Assembly: GCF_001905905.1 (NCBI RefSeq)
Contig: NZ_LIVT01000004.1
Span: 193,970 to 257,969, forward strand
Direction of reading: 5' to 3'
DNA: 64,000 bases
Origin: Streptomyces sp. CB02366
Lineage (GTDB): Bacteria; Actinomycetota; Actinomycetes; Streptomycetales; Streptomycetaceae
Shown: piece by piece, positions 16,883 through 27,034 of the stretch
How positions within the stretch are numbered: the first letter of the stretch is position 1
Layout of the letters: the number at the start of each line of letters is the position of its first letter
Notes under the pieces: generated by a model
Told to the model about the DNA's origin: nothing
Databases searched by the model: none
What the model saw: the letters and a program-made list of their open reading frames with translations, nothing else
Translations under genes and position numbers: made by a program

Positions 16883-16989
16883 ACCGGCTCCGGACGCGCC
16901 ACGGCGCCCGCTGGAGTCCGGTCGGGGACGGGCAGGCGCCGCGTTCAGTTCCGTACGCCGTTGTACGGGACGTGTGGTGGGGGCTCCCT

Positions 16990-17008
16990 CCGGGCCGCGT
17001 GGGCCCGG
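16990..17008 (-). terminator. Terminator hairpin after gltD
   Basis: 7-bp perfect stem (CCGGGCC and complement) with a 5-base loop, 19 bp beyond the gltD stop codon. Confidence 0.5.
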
Positions 17009-17027
17009 GGGAACCCGGAGGTGGTGC

Positions 17028-18488
17028 TCAGACCAGCAGGGACCGGTCCGTCGGACGGATCGGGGCCGGCAGGGCGCTGGTCCCGGTCAGGAAGCGGTCC
17101 ACTCCGCGGGCGGCGGAGCGGCCCTCCGCGATCGCCCAGACGATCAGCGACTGACCGCGTCCCGCGTCACCGGCGACGAAGACGCCGTCGACGTTGGTCG
17201 CGTAGTGCTCGTCGCGGGCGACGTTGCCGCGCTGGTCGAGCTCCAGGCCGAACTGCTGGACCAGGCCGTTGGACTGGTCGGTTCCGGTGAAGCCCATGGC
17301 GAGGGTGACCAGCTGCGCGGGGATGCGCCGCTCCGTGCCGGGCTTCTGCTCCAGCTTACCGTCCTTGAACTCGACCTCCACCAGGTGGAGGGCCTGGACG
17401 TTGCCGTCCTCGTCGCCCTCGAAGTGGGTGGTGGAGACGGAGTAGACCCGCTCGCCGCCCTCCTCGTGCGCGGAGGTGACCTTGTAGAGCATGGGGAAGG
17501 TCGGCCAGGGCTGGTTCGCGTTCCGCTCCTCGCCCGGCTTCGGCATGATCTCCAGCTGGGTGACGGAGGCCGCGCCCTGGCGGTGGGCGGTGCCCACGCA
17601 GTCGGCGCCGGTGTCGCCGCCGCCGATGACGACGACGTGCTTGCCGCCGGCGTGGATCGGGGCGACGGTGAGGTCGCCCTCCTGCACCTTGTTGGCGAGG
17701 GGCAGGTACTCCATCGCGAAGTGGACGCCGTTCAGCTCGCGGCCGGGGACCGGCAGGTCGCGGGAGACGGTGGCGCCGGCCGCGATGACGACCGCGTCGT
17801 AGCGGCGGCGGAGCTTGGCGGCGTCGATGTCCCGGCCGATCTCCACCCCCGTGCGGAACTTGGTGCCCTCCAGGCGCATCTGCTCGATGCGCCGGTTGAT
17901 GTGGGACTTCTCCATCTTGAACTCGGGGATGCCGTAGCGCAGGAGGCCCCCGATGCGGTCCGCGCGCTCGTAGACGACGACGGTGTGGCCGGCCCGGGTC
18001 AGCTGCTGGGCGGCGGCGAGTCCGGCCGGGCCGGAGCCGACGACGGCGACGGTCTTGCCGGAGAGGCGCTCCGGCGGCTGCGGGGTGACGTCGCCGCTGT
18101 CCCACGCCTTGTCGATGATGGAGACCTCGACGTTCTTGATGGTGACGGCGGGCTGGTTGATGCCGAGCACGCACGCCGACTCGCAGGGGGCCGGACACAG
18201 CCGCCCGGTGAACTCCGGGAAGTTGTTCGTGGCGTGCAGCCGCTCGGACGCGGCGGTCCAGTCCTCGCGGTAGGCGTAGTCGTTCCACTCGGGGATGAGG
18301 TTTCCGAGCGGGCAGCCGTTGTGGCAGAAGGGGATGCCGCAGTCCATGCAGCGGCCGGCCTGCTTGCTGATGATCGGGAGCAGCGAGCCCGGAACGTAGA
18401 CCTCGTTCCAGTCCTTGACGCGCTCGGCCACGGGGCGGGTCTTCGCGACCTCGCGTCCGGTGGTCAGGAAGCCCTTGGGGTCAGCCAT
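17028..18488 (-). CDS. gltD: Glutamate synthase (NADPH) small subunit
   Basis: A 486-residue FAD/NADPH subunit that passes electrons from NADPH to the large subunit for glutamate synthesis. The N-terminal cysteine cluster [14 protein letters not shown] (Cys 47, 50, 55, 59), with CPAPCESAC further on, binds 4Fe-4S centres. The FAD-binding [13 protein letters not shown] lies near residue 150, and the NADPH-binding GGGDTGADC near 290. [12 protein letters not shown] near the C terminus is the second FAD contact. Its ATG lies inside the last codons of gltB (8-nt overlap), so the two are translationally coupled. A hairpin follows. Confidence 0.97.
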   Translation of the reverse strand: MADPKGFLTTGREVAKTRPVAERVKDWNEVYVPGSLLPIISKQAGRCMDCGIPFCHNGCPLGNLIPEWNDYAYREDWTAASERLHATNNFPEFTGRLCPAPCESACVLGINQPAVTIKNVEVSIIDKAWDSGDVTPQPPERLSGKTVAVVGSGPAGLAAAQQLTRAGHTVVVYERADRIGGLLRYGIPEFKMEKSHINRRIEQMRLEGTKFRTGVEIGRDIDAAKLRRRYDAVVIAAGATVSRDLPVPGRELNGVHFAMEYLPLANKVQEGDLTVAPIHAGGKHVVVIGGGDTGADCVGTAHRQGAASVTQLEIMPKPGEERNANQPWPTFPMLYKVTSAHEEGGERVYSVSTTHFEGDEDGNVQALHLVEVEFKDGKLEQKPGTERRIPAQLVTLAMGFTGTDQSNGLVQQFGLELDQRGNVARDEHYATNVDGVFVAGDAGRGQSLIVWAIAEGRSAARGVDRFLTGTSALPAPIRPTDRSLLV

Positions 18489-21400
18489 GGGTCGCCGCCT
18501 CCATCATCTTCTCGGTGGTCTCCTGCTCGGAGAGGCCGGCGAGCTCGGCGGCGTCCTTGGCGGCGAGCACTGCCTTGTACGTGGACGGGATGATCTTGCT
18601 GAAGCGGGTCACGGCGGTGTCCCAGTCGGCGAGGAGCTTCTCCGCGACGGTGGAGCCGGTCTCCTCGTGGTGGCGGCGCACGACGTCGTGCAGCCACTCC
18701 CCGTCGGTGTCGTCCGGCTCCTCGACGGCGCCGAGGTTGCCGACGTTGACGTTGTCGCGGTCCAGGTCGATGACGTAGGCGACGCCGCCCGACATGCCGG
18801 CGGCGAAGTTGCGGCCGGTCGTGCCGAGGACGACGGCGTGGCCGCCGGTCATGTACTCGCAGCCGTGGTCGCCGACGCCCTCGGAGACGACGAGCGCCCC
18901 GGAGTTGCGGACGCAGAAGCGTTCGCCGGTGCTGCCGCGCAGGAAGATCTCGCCGCCGGTCGCGCCGTAGCCGATGGTGTTGCCGGCGATGGTGGAGTAC
19001 TCGGCGAGGTGGTCGGCGCCCCGGTCCGGGCGGACGACGACCCGGCCGCCGGAGAGGCCCTTGCCGACGTAGTCGTTGGCGTCGCCCTCCAGGCGCAGGG
19101 TGATCCCGCGCGGCAGGAACGCGCCGAAGGACTGGCCGGCCGAGCCGGTGAAGGTGATGTCGATGGTGTTCTCGGGCAGGCCCGCACCGCCGAACTTCTT
19201 GGTCACCTCGTGGCCGAGCATGGTGCCGACGGTCCGGTTGATGTTGCGGATCGCGACCTGGGCGCGGACCGGCTGGGCCGCCTCGGCGCTGGTCGCGCCG
19301 AGGGCGTCGGCGGCCAGCTTGACGAGCTGGTTGTCGAGCGCCTTGGCCAGGCCGTGGTCCTGCTCGGCGATGCGGTGGCGGACCGCGCCCTCGGGCAGTT
19401 CGGGCACGTGGAAGAGCGGGGCGAGGTCGAGGCCCTGCGCCTTCCAGTGGGTGACCGCCCGGTCGGTGTCGAGGAGTTCGGCGTGGCCGACGGCCTCCTC
19501 GATGGAGCGGAAGCCCAGTTCGGCGAGGAGTTCGCGGACCTCTTCGGCGATGAACTCGAAGAAGTTGACGACGTACTCGGCCTTGCCGGAGAAGCGGTCG
19601 CGCAGGACCGGGTTCTGGGTGGCGATGCCGACCGGGCAGGTGTCCAGGTGGCAGACGCGCATCATGACGCAGCCGGAGACGACGAGCGGCGCGGTCGCGA
19701 AACCGAACTCCTCGGCGCCCAGCAGGGCGGCGATGACGACGTCGCGGCCGGTCTTGAGCTGGCCGTCGGTCTGCACGACGATGCGGTCGCGCAGGCCGTT
19801 GAGCAGCAGGGTCTGCTGGGTCTCGGCGAGGCCCAGCTCCCAGGGGCCGCCCGCGTGCTTGAGGGAGGTGAGCGGGGAGGCGCCCGTTCCGCCGTCGTGG
19901 CCGGAGATGAGGACGACGTCCGCGTGGGCCTTGGAGACACCGGCGGCGACCGTGCCGACGCCGACCTCGGAGACCAGCTTCACGTGGATGCGGGCCCGCG
20001 GGTTGGCGTTCTTCAGGTCGTGGATGAGCTGCGCGAGGTCTTCGATGGAGTAGATGTCGTGGTGCGGCGGCGGCGAGATGAGGCCGACGCCGGGCGTCGA
20101 GTGACGCGTCTTGGCGACCCACGGGTAGACCTTGTGGCCGGGCAGCTGGCCGCCTTCGCCGGGCTTGGCGCCCTGGGCCATCTTGATCTGGATGTCGTCG
20201 GCGTTGACCAGGTACTCGCTGGTGACGCCGAAGCGGCCGGAGGCGACCTGCTTGATGGAGGAGCGGCGCTCCGGGTCGTACAGGCGCTCCGGGTCCTCGC
20301 CGCCCTCGCCGGTGTTGGACTTGCCGCCGAGCCGGTTCATCGCGATGGCGAGGGTCTCGTGGGCCTCGCGGGAGATGGAGCCGTAGGACATCGCGCCGGT
20401 GGAGAAGCGCTTGACGATCTCGGAGGCGGGTTCGACCTCGTCCACGGGGACGGGGGCCCGGTCCGGGGTGAAGCCGAAGAGGCCCCGCAGCGTCATGAGG
20501 CGCTCGGACTGCTCGTTCACCCGTTCCGTGTACTGCTTGAAGATGTCGTAGCGCCGGTTGCGGGTGGCGTGCTGGAGGCGGAAGACCGTCTCCGGGTCGA
20601 ACAGGTGCGGTTCGCCCTCGCGCCGCCACTGGTACTCGCCGCCGATCTCCAGGGCGCGGTGGGAGGCCGCGATGCCGGAGGCGGGGTACGCCTTGATGTG
20701 CCGGGCGGCGACCTCCTTGGCGATGACGTCCAGGCCGGCGCCGCCGATCTTGGTGGCGGTGCCGTTGAAGTACGTGGCGACGAACTCCTCGTCGAGGCCG
20801 ACGGCCTCGAAGACCTGGGCGCCGCGGTAGGAGGCGACGGTGGAGATGCCCATCTTGGACATGACCTTCAGGACGCCCTTGCCGAGCGCGTGGATCAGGT
20901 TCCGGATGGCCTGCTCGGCGTCGGTGTTCTCGATGAAGGTGCCGGCGCGGACCAGGTCCTCGACGGACTCCATGGCGAGGTAGGGGTTGACGGCGGCGGC
21001 GCCGTAGCCGATGAGGAGGGCGACGTGGTGGACCTCGCGGACGTCCCCGGCCTCGACCAGCAGGCCCACCTGGGTGCGCTGCTTGGTGCGGATGAGGTGG
21101 TGGTGGACGGCGGAGGTGAGCAGCAGCGAGGGGATCGGCGCGTGCTCGGCGTCGGAGTGCCGGTCGGAGAGGACGATCAGGCGGGCGCCGTCCTCGATGG
21201 CGGCGTCGACCTCGGCGCGGATCTCCTCGATCCGCGCGGCGAGGGCCTCGCCGCCGCCGCCGACCCGGTAGAGGCCGGCGAGGGTGGCGGCCTTCATGCC
21301 CGGCATGTCGCCGTCGGCGTTGATGTGTATCAGCTTCGCCAGCTCGTCGTTGTCGATCACCGGGAACGGCAGCGTGACGCTGCGGCAGGTGGCGGCGTTC

Positions 21401-23049
21401 GGCTCCAGGATGTTGCCCTGGGGGCCGAGCGAGGAGCGCAGCGAGGTGACGAGTTCCTCGCGGATGGCGTCCAGCGGCGGGTTGGTGACCTGGGCGAAGA
21501 GCTGGGTGAAGTAGTCGAAGAGGAGCCGGGGCCGCTCGGAGAGCGCGGCGATCGGCGAGTCGGTGCCCATGGAGCCGAGCGGTTCGCCGGCGGTGCGGGC
21601 CATCGGCGCGAGGATGACGCGCAGCTCTTCCTCGGTGTAGCCGAAGGTCTGCTGGCGGCGGGTGACCGAGGCGTGGGTGTGCACGATGTGCTCGCGGTCG
21701 GGCAGGTCGCTCAGCTCGATCTCGCCGGCCTCCAGCCACTCCTGGTACGGCTGCTCGGCGGCGAGGGACGCCTTGATCTCGTCGTCCTCGATGATGCGCC
21801 GCTCGGCGGTGTCCACGAGGAACATCCGACCGGGCTGGAGGCGGCCCTTGCGGACCACCTTCGCCGGGTCGATGTCCAGGACGCCGACCTCGGAGGAGAG
21901 CACGACGAGGCCGTCGTCGGTGACCCAGTAGCGGCCGGGACGCAGACCGTTGCGGTCGAGGACCGCGCCGACCTGGACGCCGTCGGTGAAGGTGACGCAG
22001 GCCGGGCCGTCCCAGGGCTCCATCATGGTGGCGTGGTACTGGTAGAACGCGCGCCGGGCCGGGTCCATGGCGTTCTTGGATTCGGGGCTCTCCCACGCCT
22101 CGGGGACCATCATCAGCACCGCGTGCGGCAGTGAGCGCCCGCCGAGGTGGAGCAGCTCCAGGACCTCGTCGAAGGAGGCCGAGTCGGAGGCGTCCGGGGT
22201 GCAGACGGGGAAGATCCGGTCGAGCCGGGCCGGGCCGAAGAGGTCGGAGGCGAGCTGGGACTCGCGGGCCTTCATCCAGTTGCGGTTGCCCTTGACCGTG
22301 TTGATCTCGCCGTTGTGCGCGACGAAGCGGTAGGGGTGGGCCAGCGGCCAGCTGGGGAAGGTGTTGGTGGAGAAGCGGGAGTGGACCAGCGCGACGGTCG
22401 AGGCGAAGCGGCGGTCGGAGAGGTCCGGGAAGAACGGCTCCAGCTGCCCGGTGGTGAGCATGCCCTTGTAGACGATGGTGCGGGCGGAGAGCGAGGGGAA
22501 GTACACCCCGGCCTCCCGCTCGGCGCGCTTGCGCAGGACGAACGCCTTGCGGTCCAGGACGATGCCGCTGGACTCCCCGTCGGCGACGAAGACCTGGCGG
22601 AACTCGGGCATGGTGGCGCGGGCGCCGTTGCCGAGCAGGGCTGGGGCGACCGGGACCTCGCGCCAGCCGAGGACCGTCAGGCCCTCCTCGGCGGCGATGG
22701 CCTCGATCGTGCGGACGGCCCCGGTGGAGCCGTCGGCGGGCAGGAAGGCGATACCGACGGCGTACGAACCCGCCTCGGGAAGCTCGAAGGGGGTCTCGGC
22801 GCGCAGGAAGGCGTCGGGGACCTGGCAGAGGATTCCGGCGCCGTCGCCGGAGTCGGGCTCGGATCCGGTGGCGCCGCGGTGTTCGAGGTTGCGCAGCACG
22901 GTCAGCGCCTGCTCGACCAGCTCATGGCTGGCCACACCGGTCAGAGTGGCCACGAACCCGACGCCACAGGCGTCGTGCTCGTTACGGGGGTCGTACATCC
23001 CCTGCTGGGCGGGGCGACCGTCCATGGGCGACCAGGCGTCGATACGCAT
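18481..23049 (-). CDS. gltB: Glutamate synthase large subunit
   Basis: A 1522-residue enzyme that makes two glutamates from glutamine and 2-oxoglutarate. After a short propeptide, Cys 28 in ACGVGF is the N-terminal nucleophile of the class II glutaminase domain (to about residue 420). A central linker domain follows. The FMN-binding synthase barrel occupies about 850-1200, with [14 protein letters not shown] and [11 protein letters not shown]. The cluster [15 protein letters not shown] binds 3Fe-4S. The C-terminal beta-helix (GXGXG domain) closes the protein. Length matches bacterial GltB. The start at ATG 23049 leaves a 27-residue propeptide. It heads a two-gene operon with gltD. Confidence 0.97.
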   Translation of the reverse strand: MRIDAWSPMDGRPAQQGMYDPRNEHDACGVGFVATLTGVASHELVEQALTVLRNLEHRGATGSEPDSGDGAGILCQVPDAFLRAETPFELPEAGSYAVGIAFLPADGSTGAVRTIEAIAAEEGLTVLGWREVPVAPALLGNGARATMPEFRQVFVADGESSGIVLDRKAFVLRKRAEREAGVYFPSLSARTIVYKGMLTTGQLEPFFPDLSDRRFASTVALVHSRFSTNTFPSWPLAHPYRFVAHNGEINTVKGNRNWMKARESQLASDLFGPARLDRIFPVCTPDASDSASFDEVLELLHLGGRSLPHAVLMMVPEAWESPESKNAMDPARRAFYQYHATMMEPWDGPACVTFTDGVQVGAVLDRNGLRPGRYWVTDDGLVVLSSEVGVLDIDPAKVVRKGRLQPGRMFLVDTAERRIIEDDEIKASLAAEQPYQEWLEAGEIELSDLPDREHIVHTHASVTRRQQTFGYTEEELRVILAPMARTAGEPLGSMGTDSPIAALSERPRLLFDYFTQLFAQVTNPPLDAIREELVTSLRSSLGPQGNILEPNAATCRSVTLPFPVIDNDELAKLIHINADGDMPGMKAATLAGLYRVGGGGEALAARIEEIRAEVDAAIEDGARLIVLSDRHSDAEHAPIPSLLLTSAVHHHLIRTKQRTQVGLLVEAGDVREVHHVALLIGYGAAAVNPYLAMESVEDLVRAGTFIENTDAEQAIRNLIHALGKGVLKVMSKMGISTVASYRGAQVFEAVGLDEEFVATYFNGTATKIGGAGLDVIAKEVAARHIKAYPASGIAASHRALEIGGEYQWRREGEPHLFDPETVFRLQHATRNRRYDIFKQYTERVNEQSERLMTLRGLFGFTPDRAPVPVDEVEPASEIVKRFSTGAMSYGSISREAHETLAIAMNRLGGKSNTGEGGEDPERLYDPERRSSIKQVASGRFGVTSEYLVNADDIQIKMAQGAKPGEGGQLPGHKVYPWVAKTRHSTPGVGLISPPPHHDIYSIEDLAQLIHDLKNANPRARIHVKLVSEVGVGTVAAGVSKAHADVVLISGHDGGTGASPLTSLKHAGGPWELGLAETQQTLLLNGLRDRIVVQTDGQLKTGRDVVIAALLGAEEFGFATAPLVVSGCVMMRVCHLDTCPVGIATQNPVLRDRFSGKAEYVVNFFEFIAEEVRELLAELGFRSIEEAVGHAELLDTDRAVTHWKAQGLDLAPLFHVPELPEGAVRHRIAEQDHGLAKALDNQLVKLAADALGATSAEAAQPVRAQVAIRNINRTVGTMLGHEVTKKFGGAGLPENTIDITFTGSAGQSFGAFLPRGITLRLEGDANDYVGKGLSGGRVVVRPDRGADHLAEYSTIAGNTIGYGATGGEIFLRGSTGERFCVRNSGALVVSEGVGDHGCEYMTGGHAVVLGTTGRNFAAGMSGGVAYVIDLDRDNVNVGNLGAVEEPDDTDGEWLHDVVRRHHEETGSTVAEKLLADWDTAVTRFSKIIPSTYKAVLAAKDAAELAGLSEQETTEKMMEAATHG

Positions 23050-23326
23050 CGGCTCTCCCGTCGTCGTCGTGGCATGTGCGGTGCCGAGGGACGACGTTGG
23101 CCCTCTGCGAAATTTGGTGCAGGCTACATGATGGGGCGCTTCTCAGGAAGCGGAAGGCTCGTTCCAACATGCGGACATCATGGGGTTCGGGGACGACTGG
23201 GTGACCAGAGGTGACCGGACGTACCAGGAGGGGGTCGCTGTCGGAACGATCGGCGCCCGGGGAGTCGCAGAGAGCAGGCGTCGTTGCCTGCGGTGCTTAC
23301 GGCTCTTGCCCGGCGGCCGAGGAAAC

Positions 23327-23342
23327 GAAACCACCGGGTAAC
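23327..23342. promoter_or_regulatory. Partial GlnR-box-like element
   Basis: GAAAC, six bases, GTAAC. GlnR sites in Streptomyces alternate GTnAC and GAAAC half-sites at 6-base spacing. Only two adjoining half-sites match here, and the site is about 280 bp before gltB, so the assignment is weak. Confidence 0.25.
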
Positions 23343-23353
23343 GGCTACTTATG

Positions 23354-23365
23354 TGCAGCGCTGCA
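23354..23365. promoter_or_regulatory. 12-bp palindrome TGCAGCGCTGCA
   Basis: A perfect palindrome in the least G+C-rich part of the gltB upstream region. It may be a binding site for a dimeric regulator. No regulator gene is adjacent. Confidence 0.35.
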
Positions 23366-23501
23366 TAGCGTCTCATTTTAGGGGCGTGCGGCCCGTCCCG
23401 CCCAGGGGCGGGCGCCACGACGTACGTCACACGGGGTGCGGGGCGGTTGCGCCGTTCGGGCGGCCCGGCCCCGCCGCTCACCCCGCCGGCCCAGCCGGGA
23501 G

Positions 23502-24233
23502 TCAGCCGACCGCCACGCCGAACAGGGTGCCCAGGCCGTAGGTGATCGCCGCCGCCGCCCCGCCGAGGGCGAGCTGCCGCAGTCCGCTGAACCACCAGCT
23601 GCGGGCCGTCACCCGGGCCACGACCGCGCCGCAGGCGAAGAGTCCGGCCAGGGCCAGGAGGACGGCGGGCCACAGGGCGCTCGCGCCGAGGAGGTAGGGC
23701 AGGACAGGCAGCAGGGCCCCCAGGGCGAAAGCGCCGAACGAGGAGACGGCGGCCACCAGCGGGGAGGGCAGGTCGCCCGGATCGATGCCCAGCTCCTCGC
23801 GGGCGTGGATCTCCAGCGCCTGCTCGGGGTCGCGCGACAACTGGCGGGCGACCTCGCGGGCCAGCGGGGCGTCGACGCCCCGGGACTCGTAGAGGGCGGC
23901 CAGCTCCGCCATCTCGTCCTTGGGGTGCTTGCGCAGTTCGCGGCGCTCGACGTCCAGCTCCGCCTCGACCAGTTCGCGCTGGGAGGCGACGGAGGTGTAT
24001 TCGCCCGCCGCCATGGAGAAGGCCCCGGCGGCGAGCCCGGCGAGGCCGGTGATCACGATGGTCTGCTGGGAGACCGCGCCGCCGGCCACCCCGGTCATCA
24101 GAGCGAGGTTGGAGACCAGGCCGTCCATGGCGCCGAAGACGGCGGGGCGCAGCCAGCCGCCGTTCACGTCCCGGTGCGTGTGGTTGTCCCGGTGCGCTTC
24201 GTGCAGGACGGCGTCGGTCTCGATGATGGCCAC
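23502..24233 (-). CDS. VIT1/CCC1-family iron/manganese transporter
   Basis: A 243-residue membrane protein of the vacuolar iron transporter family, which exports Fe2+ or Mn2+ from the cytoplasm. The diagnostic first helix region is LRPAVFGAMDGLVSNLALMT (about residues 28-47), with AGAFSMAAGEYTSVASQREL (about 70-89) bearing the conserved SMAAGEY motif. A cytoplasmic Glu/Asp-rich metal-binding segment follows (about 90-150), then three C-terminal helices. The start is GTG 24233, with a GAGGGGAGAGG ribosome binding site. Two iron-box-like sequences lie 105-165 bp upstream, suggesting iron control by the DtxR-type regulator DmdR1/IdeR. Confidence 0.92.
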   Translation of the reverse strand: MAIIETDAVLHEAHRDNHTHRDVNGGWLRPAVFGAMDGLVSNLALMTGVAGGAVSQQTIVITGLAGLAAGAFSMAAGEYTSVASQRELVEAELDVERRELRKHPKDEMAELAALYESRGVDAPLAREVARQLSRDPEQALEIHAREELGIDPGDLPSPLVAAVSSFGAFALGALLPVLPYLLGASALWPAVLLALAGLFACGAVVARVTARSWWFSGLRQLALGGAAAAITYGLGTLFGVAVG

Positions 24234-24338
24234 GGCGTGCCTCTCCCCTCGCGAACGGGGGGTTGCCACCCCACCGCTTCCCCTTGCGTACAACTTTCGA
24301 CAAAGTCCAAACTACGCCGTCCGGGTGTCCGCCGCCAG

Positions 24339-24357
24339 CAAGGCAAGGCTGCCCTAT
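24339..24357. promoter_or_regulatory. Iron-box-like site 1 (DmdR1/IdeR type)
   Basis: CAAGGCAAGGCTGCCCTAT matches 12 of 19 positions of the actinobacterial iron box TTAGGTTAGGCTCACCTAA. It lies between the divergent metal-transporter and ADP-ribosylglycohydrolase-like genes. Confidence 0.35.
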
Positions 24358-24377
24358 ACCCCTTCTGACCTGCGAAG

Positions 24378-24396
24378 AAAGGTGAGCCTCAGCTAT
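24378..24396. promoter_or_regulatory. Iron-box-like site 2 (DmdR1/IdeR type)
   Basis: AAAGGTGAGCCTCAGCTAT matches 13 of 19 positions of the iron-box consensus, including most of the AGGTnAGnCTCA core. Its centre is 39 bp from that of site 1. Confidence 0.45.
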
Positions 24397-24558
24397 CCCG
24401 GCCGTCACCCACCCGGCCCCTTTCCGCGTGTTCTCCGCCTCGCTCCGCCCGCCGCGTGGCACAGATGCGGACAGGACCCGGAGGCGGTCCCGGCCCCGGA
24501 CGCGGAGGCCGCTCCGGGCTCGGACCCGGTCCCGCCGAACGAGCGGAAGGGCGGCGCG

Positions 24559-24957
24559 ATGAACGGCGACGCGGTGAACGGCGGTACGAGGAGCACGGCG
24601 GCCGGCGGGGAGCGGGCCAGGGGCGCGCTGCTGGGACTGGCGGTCGGGGACGCGCTCGGCGCCCCGGCGGAGAATCTGCGGCCCTCCGAGATCCGCCGCC
24701 GCTGGGGCCGGATCGAGGGCTTCGTGGACGACGATCCGGCGGGCACCGACGACACGGAGTACGCGATCTTCTCCGGGCTGCTGCTGGCGCGGCACGGCTC
24801 GGCGCTCGCCGGGCTGCTGGCGGGCCGGCCGGACGCCCTGCCCGAGCGGTGGACGGCCCCGCTGAAGAACCGGCTCTCCACCTCCGTACCCGGCTTCGAC
24901 CGGACCGGCTTCGACACCCTCGCCGCACTGACCCACCAGGAGGCTCTGCGCCCATGA
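24559..24957 (+). pseudogene. ADP-ribosylglycohydrolase, internally deleted
   Basis: A 132-residue open frame whose N-terminal half is clearly an ADP-ribosylglycohydrolase: ARGALLGLAVGDALGAPAE (about residues 16-34) and the first metal motif GTDDTEYAIF (about 60-69). Just after LARHGSAL it jumps to a sequence like the family's C terminus (LPERWTAPLKNRL). About 200 central residues are missing, including the second DxDT metal site. Normal length is about 300-370. The deletion is in frame, so a protein may still be made, but catalysis is unlikely. The start is ATG 24559 with a GGAAGG ribosome binding site. Its stop overlaps the kinase start (ATGA). It heads a four-gene operon. Confidence 0.7.
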
Positions 24958-25838
24958 CCCGCATCGCCGTGCTCGGCAGCACCAACATGGACCTCGTCGT
25001 CCACACGGCCCGCGCCCCCGGCCGCGGCGAGACCGTCACCGGACGGGAGTTCCGGACGGTTCCCGGCGGCAAGGGCGCCAACCAGGCCGTGGCCGCCGCC
25101 CGCGCGGGCGGGGAGGTGATGATGATCGGCGCGGTCGGGAACGACGCGTACGGGGCGCGCCTGCGGGACGCCCTCGAACACGCGGGGGTGGACACCGACC
25201 TGCTGCACACCGCCGAGGGCCCCAGCGGCACCGCCCACATCGTGGTGGACGACACCGGGTCCAACGCGATCGTGGTGGTCCCCGGTGCGAACGGGTCCGT
25301 CACCGCTCTCGGGCCCGGGGAGATCGCGGCGATCGCCGCCTCCGAACTGCTGCTGATGCAGCTCGAGCTCCCCCTGTCCGCCGTCGTCGAGGGGGCCCGC
25401 GCCGCTCACGCCCAAGGCGTGCGGACCATCCTGACGCCCTCCCCCGTCCAGTCCCTGCCCGACGAACTCTTCGACCACATCGACCTGTTGGTCCCCAACG
25501 AGCACGAGGCCGCCGAGCTGTCCGGGCAGGACGAACCGCACGCCGCCGCCCAGATCCTGCTGCGGAAGGTGCCCGAGGTGCTCATCACCCTGGGCGCGAA
25601 GGGGTGCCTGTACGCGGCCCGGGGCGGCGAACCGGTGCTCTTCGAGGCCCCTTCGGTGAGAGCCGTGGACACCACCGGGGCCGGGGACACCTTCGTCGGC
25701 GCGCTGGCCGTGGCGCTCGGCGAGGGGCGGCCGGTGGCCGGGGCCGTGGCGTTCGCCTCCTCGGCCGCCGCGCTCTGCGTGCAGAAGCCCGGCGCGTCCA
25801 CGTCCATGCCCTACCGCCGCGAGATCGAGGCGTCATGA
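24954..25838 (+). CDS. Ribokinase-like PfkB-family sugar kinase
   Basis: A 294-residue kinase of the PfkB family, closest in pattern to ribokinase, which phosphorylates D-ribose at O5. The N-terminal NMDLVVHTARAPGRGETV and GGKGANQAVAAAR (PfkB signature 1, about residues 42-54) bind the sugar. The C-terminal signature DTTGAGDTFVGALAVAL contains the catalytic Asp in GAGD (about residue 245). Length is normal. It overlaps the preceding gene by ATGA and the following CoA-transferase gene by four bases, so translation is coupled. Next to an ADP-ribosylglycohydrolase, a ribose or ADP-ribose-derived substrate is attractive but inferred. Confidence 0.9.
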   Translation: MTRIAVLGSTNMDLVVHTARAPGRGETVTGREFRTVPGGKGANQAVAAARAGGEVMMIGAVGNDAYGARLRDALEHAGVDTDLLHTAEGPSGTAHIVVDDTGSNAIVVVPGANGSVTALGPGEIAAIAASELLLMQLELPLSAVVEGARAAHAQGVRTILTPSPVQSLPDELFDHIDLLVPNEHEAAELSGQDEPHAAAQILLRKVPEVLITLGAKGCLYAARGGEPVLFEAPSVRAVDTTGAGDTFVGALAVALGEGRPVAGAVAFASSAAALCVQKPGASTSMPYRREIEAS

Positions 25839-27034
25839 GCGCCACCGCCGCGGGGCCGCTGACCGGGCTGAAGGTCCTCGACCTCGCCACCCTCTTCGCC
25901 GGGCCCCTCGCCGCCACCATGCTCGGGGACTTCGGCGCCGATGTGATCAAGGTCGAGCACCCCCGCAAGCCGGACCCCTCGCGCGGGCACGGGCCCGCCA
26001 AGGACGGGATCGGCCTGTGGTGGAAGCTGCTCGGCCGCAACAAACGCACCCTGACCCTCGACCTGTCCGCGCCCGGCGGCCGGGACGTGCTGCTCCGGCT
26101 GGCCGCCGGGAGCGACGTGATCGTCGAGAACTTCCGGCCCGGCACCCTGGAGCGCTGGGGGCTCGGCCCCGAGGAGCTGCACGCGGTCAACCCGCGCCTG
26201 GTGCTGGCCCGGGTCACCGGCTTCGGCCAGTTCGGTCCCTACGCGCACCGCCCCGGCTTCGGGACGCTGGCCGAGGCGCTGAGCGGGTTCGCGGCGATCA
26301 CCGGGGAGCCGGACGGGCCGCCGACGCTGCCGCCGTTCGGGCTCGCGGACTCCATCGCGGCGCTGGCGACGGCGTACGCGGTGATGGCCGCGCTCGCCGG
26401 GCGGGAGAAGACCGGCGCGGGGCAGGTGGTGGACCTGGCGATCATCGAGCCGATCCTCACCGCGCTGGGCCCGCAGCCGCTCTGGTACGACCAGCTCGGC
26501 TACGTCCAGCCGCGCACCGGCAACCGCTCCCGCAACAACGCCCCGCGCAACACCTACCGCACCGCCGACGGCCACTGGGTCGCGGTCTCCACCTCCGCCC
26601 AGTCCGTCGCGGAGCGGGTGATGCGCCTGGTGGGCCGCCCCGAGCTGATCGAGGAACCCTGGTTCGGGTCGGGCGCCGCCCGGGCCGAGCACACCGAGGA
26701 GCTGGACGCGGCGGTCGGCCACTGGATCTCCCGGCACGACCGCGACGAGGTACTGGACGCCTTCGAGAAGGCGCAGGCCGCGGTCGCGCCGATCCACGAC
26801 GTGCGGGAGGTGATGGAGGACCCGCAGTACCGGGCGCTGGGCACCCTCGCGGAGATCGACGACCCGGAGCTGGGTCCGCTGCGGATGCAGAACGTCCTCT
26901 TCCGGCTCTCCGCGACGCCGGGCTCCATCCGGTGGGCGGGCCGACCGCACGGTGCGGGCACCGAGGAGATCCTGGCCGGGCTCGGCTTCTCGGAGGACCG
27001 GATCGCCGCGCTGCGGGACCAGGGGGCGCTGTGA
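25835..27034 (+). CDS. CaiB/BaiF-family (class III) CoA transferase
   Basis: A 399-residue class III CoA transferase that moves CoA between carboxylic acids. The N terminus LTGLKVLDLATLFAGPLAAT leads to MLGDFGADVIKVEHP (about residues 30-44), the conserved CoA-binding start. The catalytic Asp is expected near VENFRPGTLERWGLG or in GLADSIAAL; by family alignment Asp 169 in GLADS is likely. Length fits the family. It overlaps the kinase gene by four bases and the lyase gene by four. Together with the lyase it probably activates and cleaves a hydroxy or dicarboxylic acid; the acid is unknown. Confidence 0.92.
   Translation: MSATAAGPLTGLKVLDLATLFAGPLAATMLGDFGADVIKVEHPRKPDPSRGHGPAKDGIGLWWKLLGRNKRTLTLDLSAPGGRDVLLRLAAGSDVIVENFRPGTLERWGLGPEELHAVNPRLVLARVTGFGQFGPYAHRPGFGTLAEALSGFAAITGEPDGPPTLPPFGLADSIAALATAYAVMAALAGREKTGAGQVVDLAIIEPILTALGPQPLWYDQLGYVQPRTGNRSRNNAPRNTYRTADGHWVAVSTSAQSVAERVMRLVGRPELIEEPWFGSGAARAEHTEELDAAVGHWISRHDRDEVLDAFEKAQAAVAPIHDVREVMEDPQYRALGTLAEIDDPELGPLRMQNVLFRLSATPGSIRWAGRPHGAGTEEILAGLGFSEDRIAALRDQGAL

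Larger units (their letters stand above)
23050..23501 (-). promoter_or_regulatory. gltB upstream region
   Basis: A 452-bp non-coding region. The 23320-23390 part is relatively A+T-rich. It holds GAAAC-n6-GTAAC (23327-23342), which resembles part of a GlnR box, and a perfect 12-bp palindrome (23354-23365). The promoter of gltBD should lie here, but I could not assign it. The left end from about 23390 is the 3' flank of the metal transporter. Confidence 0.5.

Noticed and set aside
18415..22134. A 1239-codon plus-strand open frame opposite gltB
   Set aside because: It is an antisense shadow of gltB with low-complexity composition and no ribosome binding site or family match.
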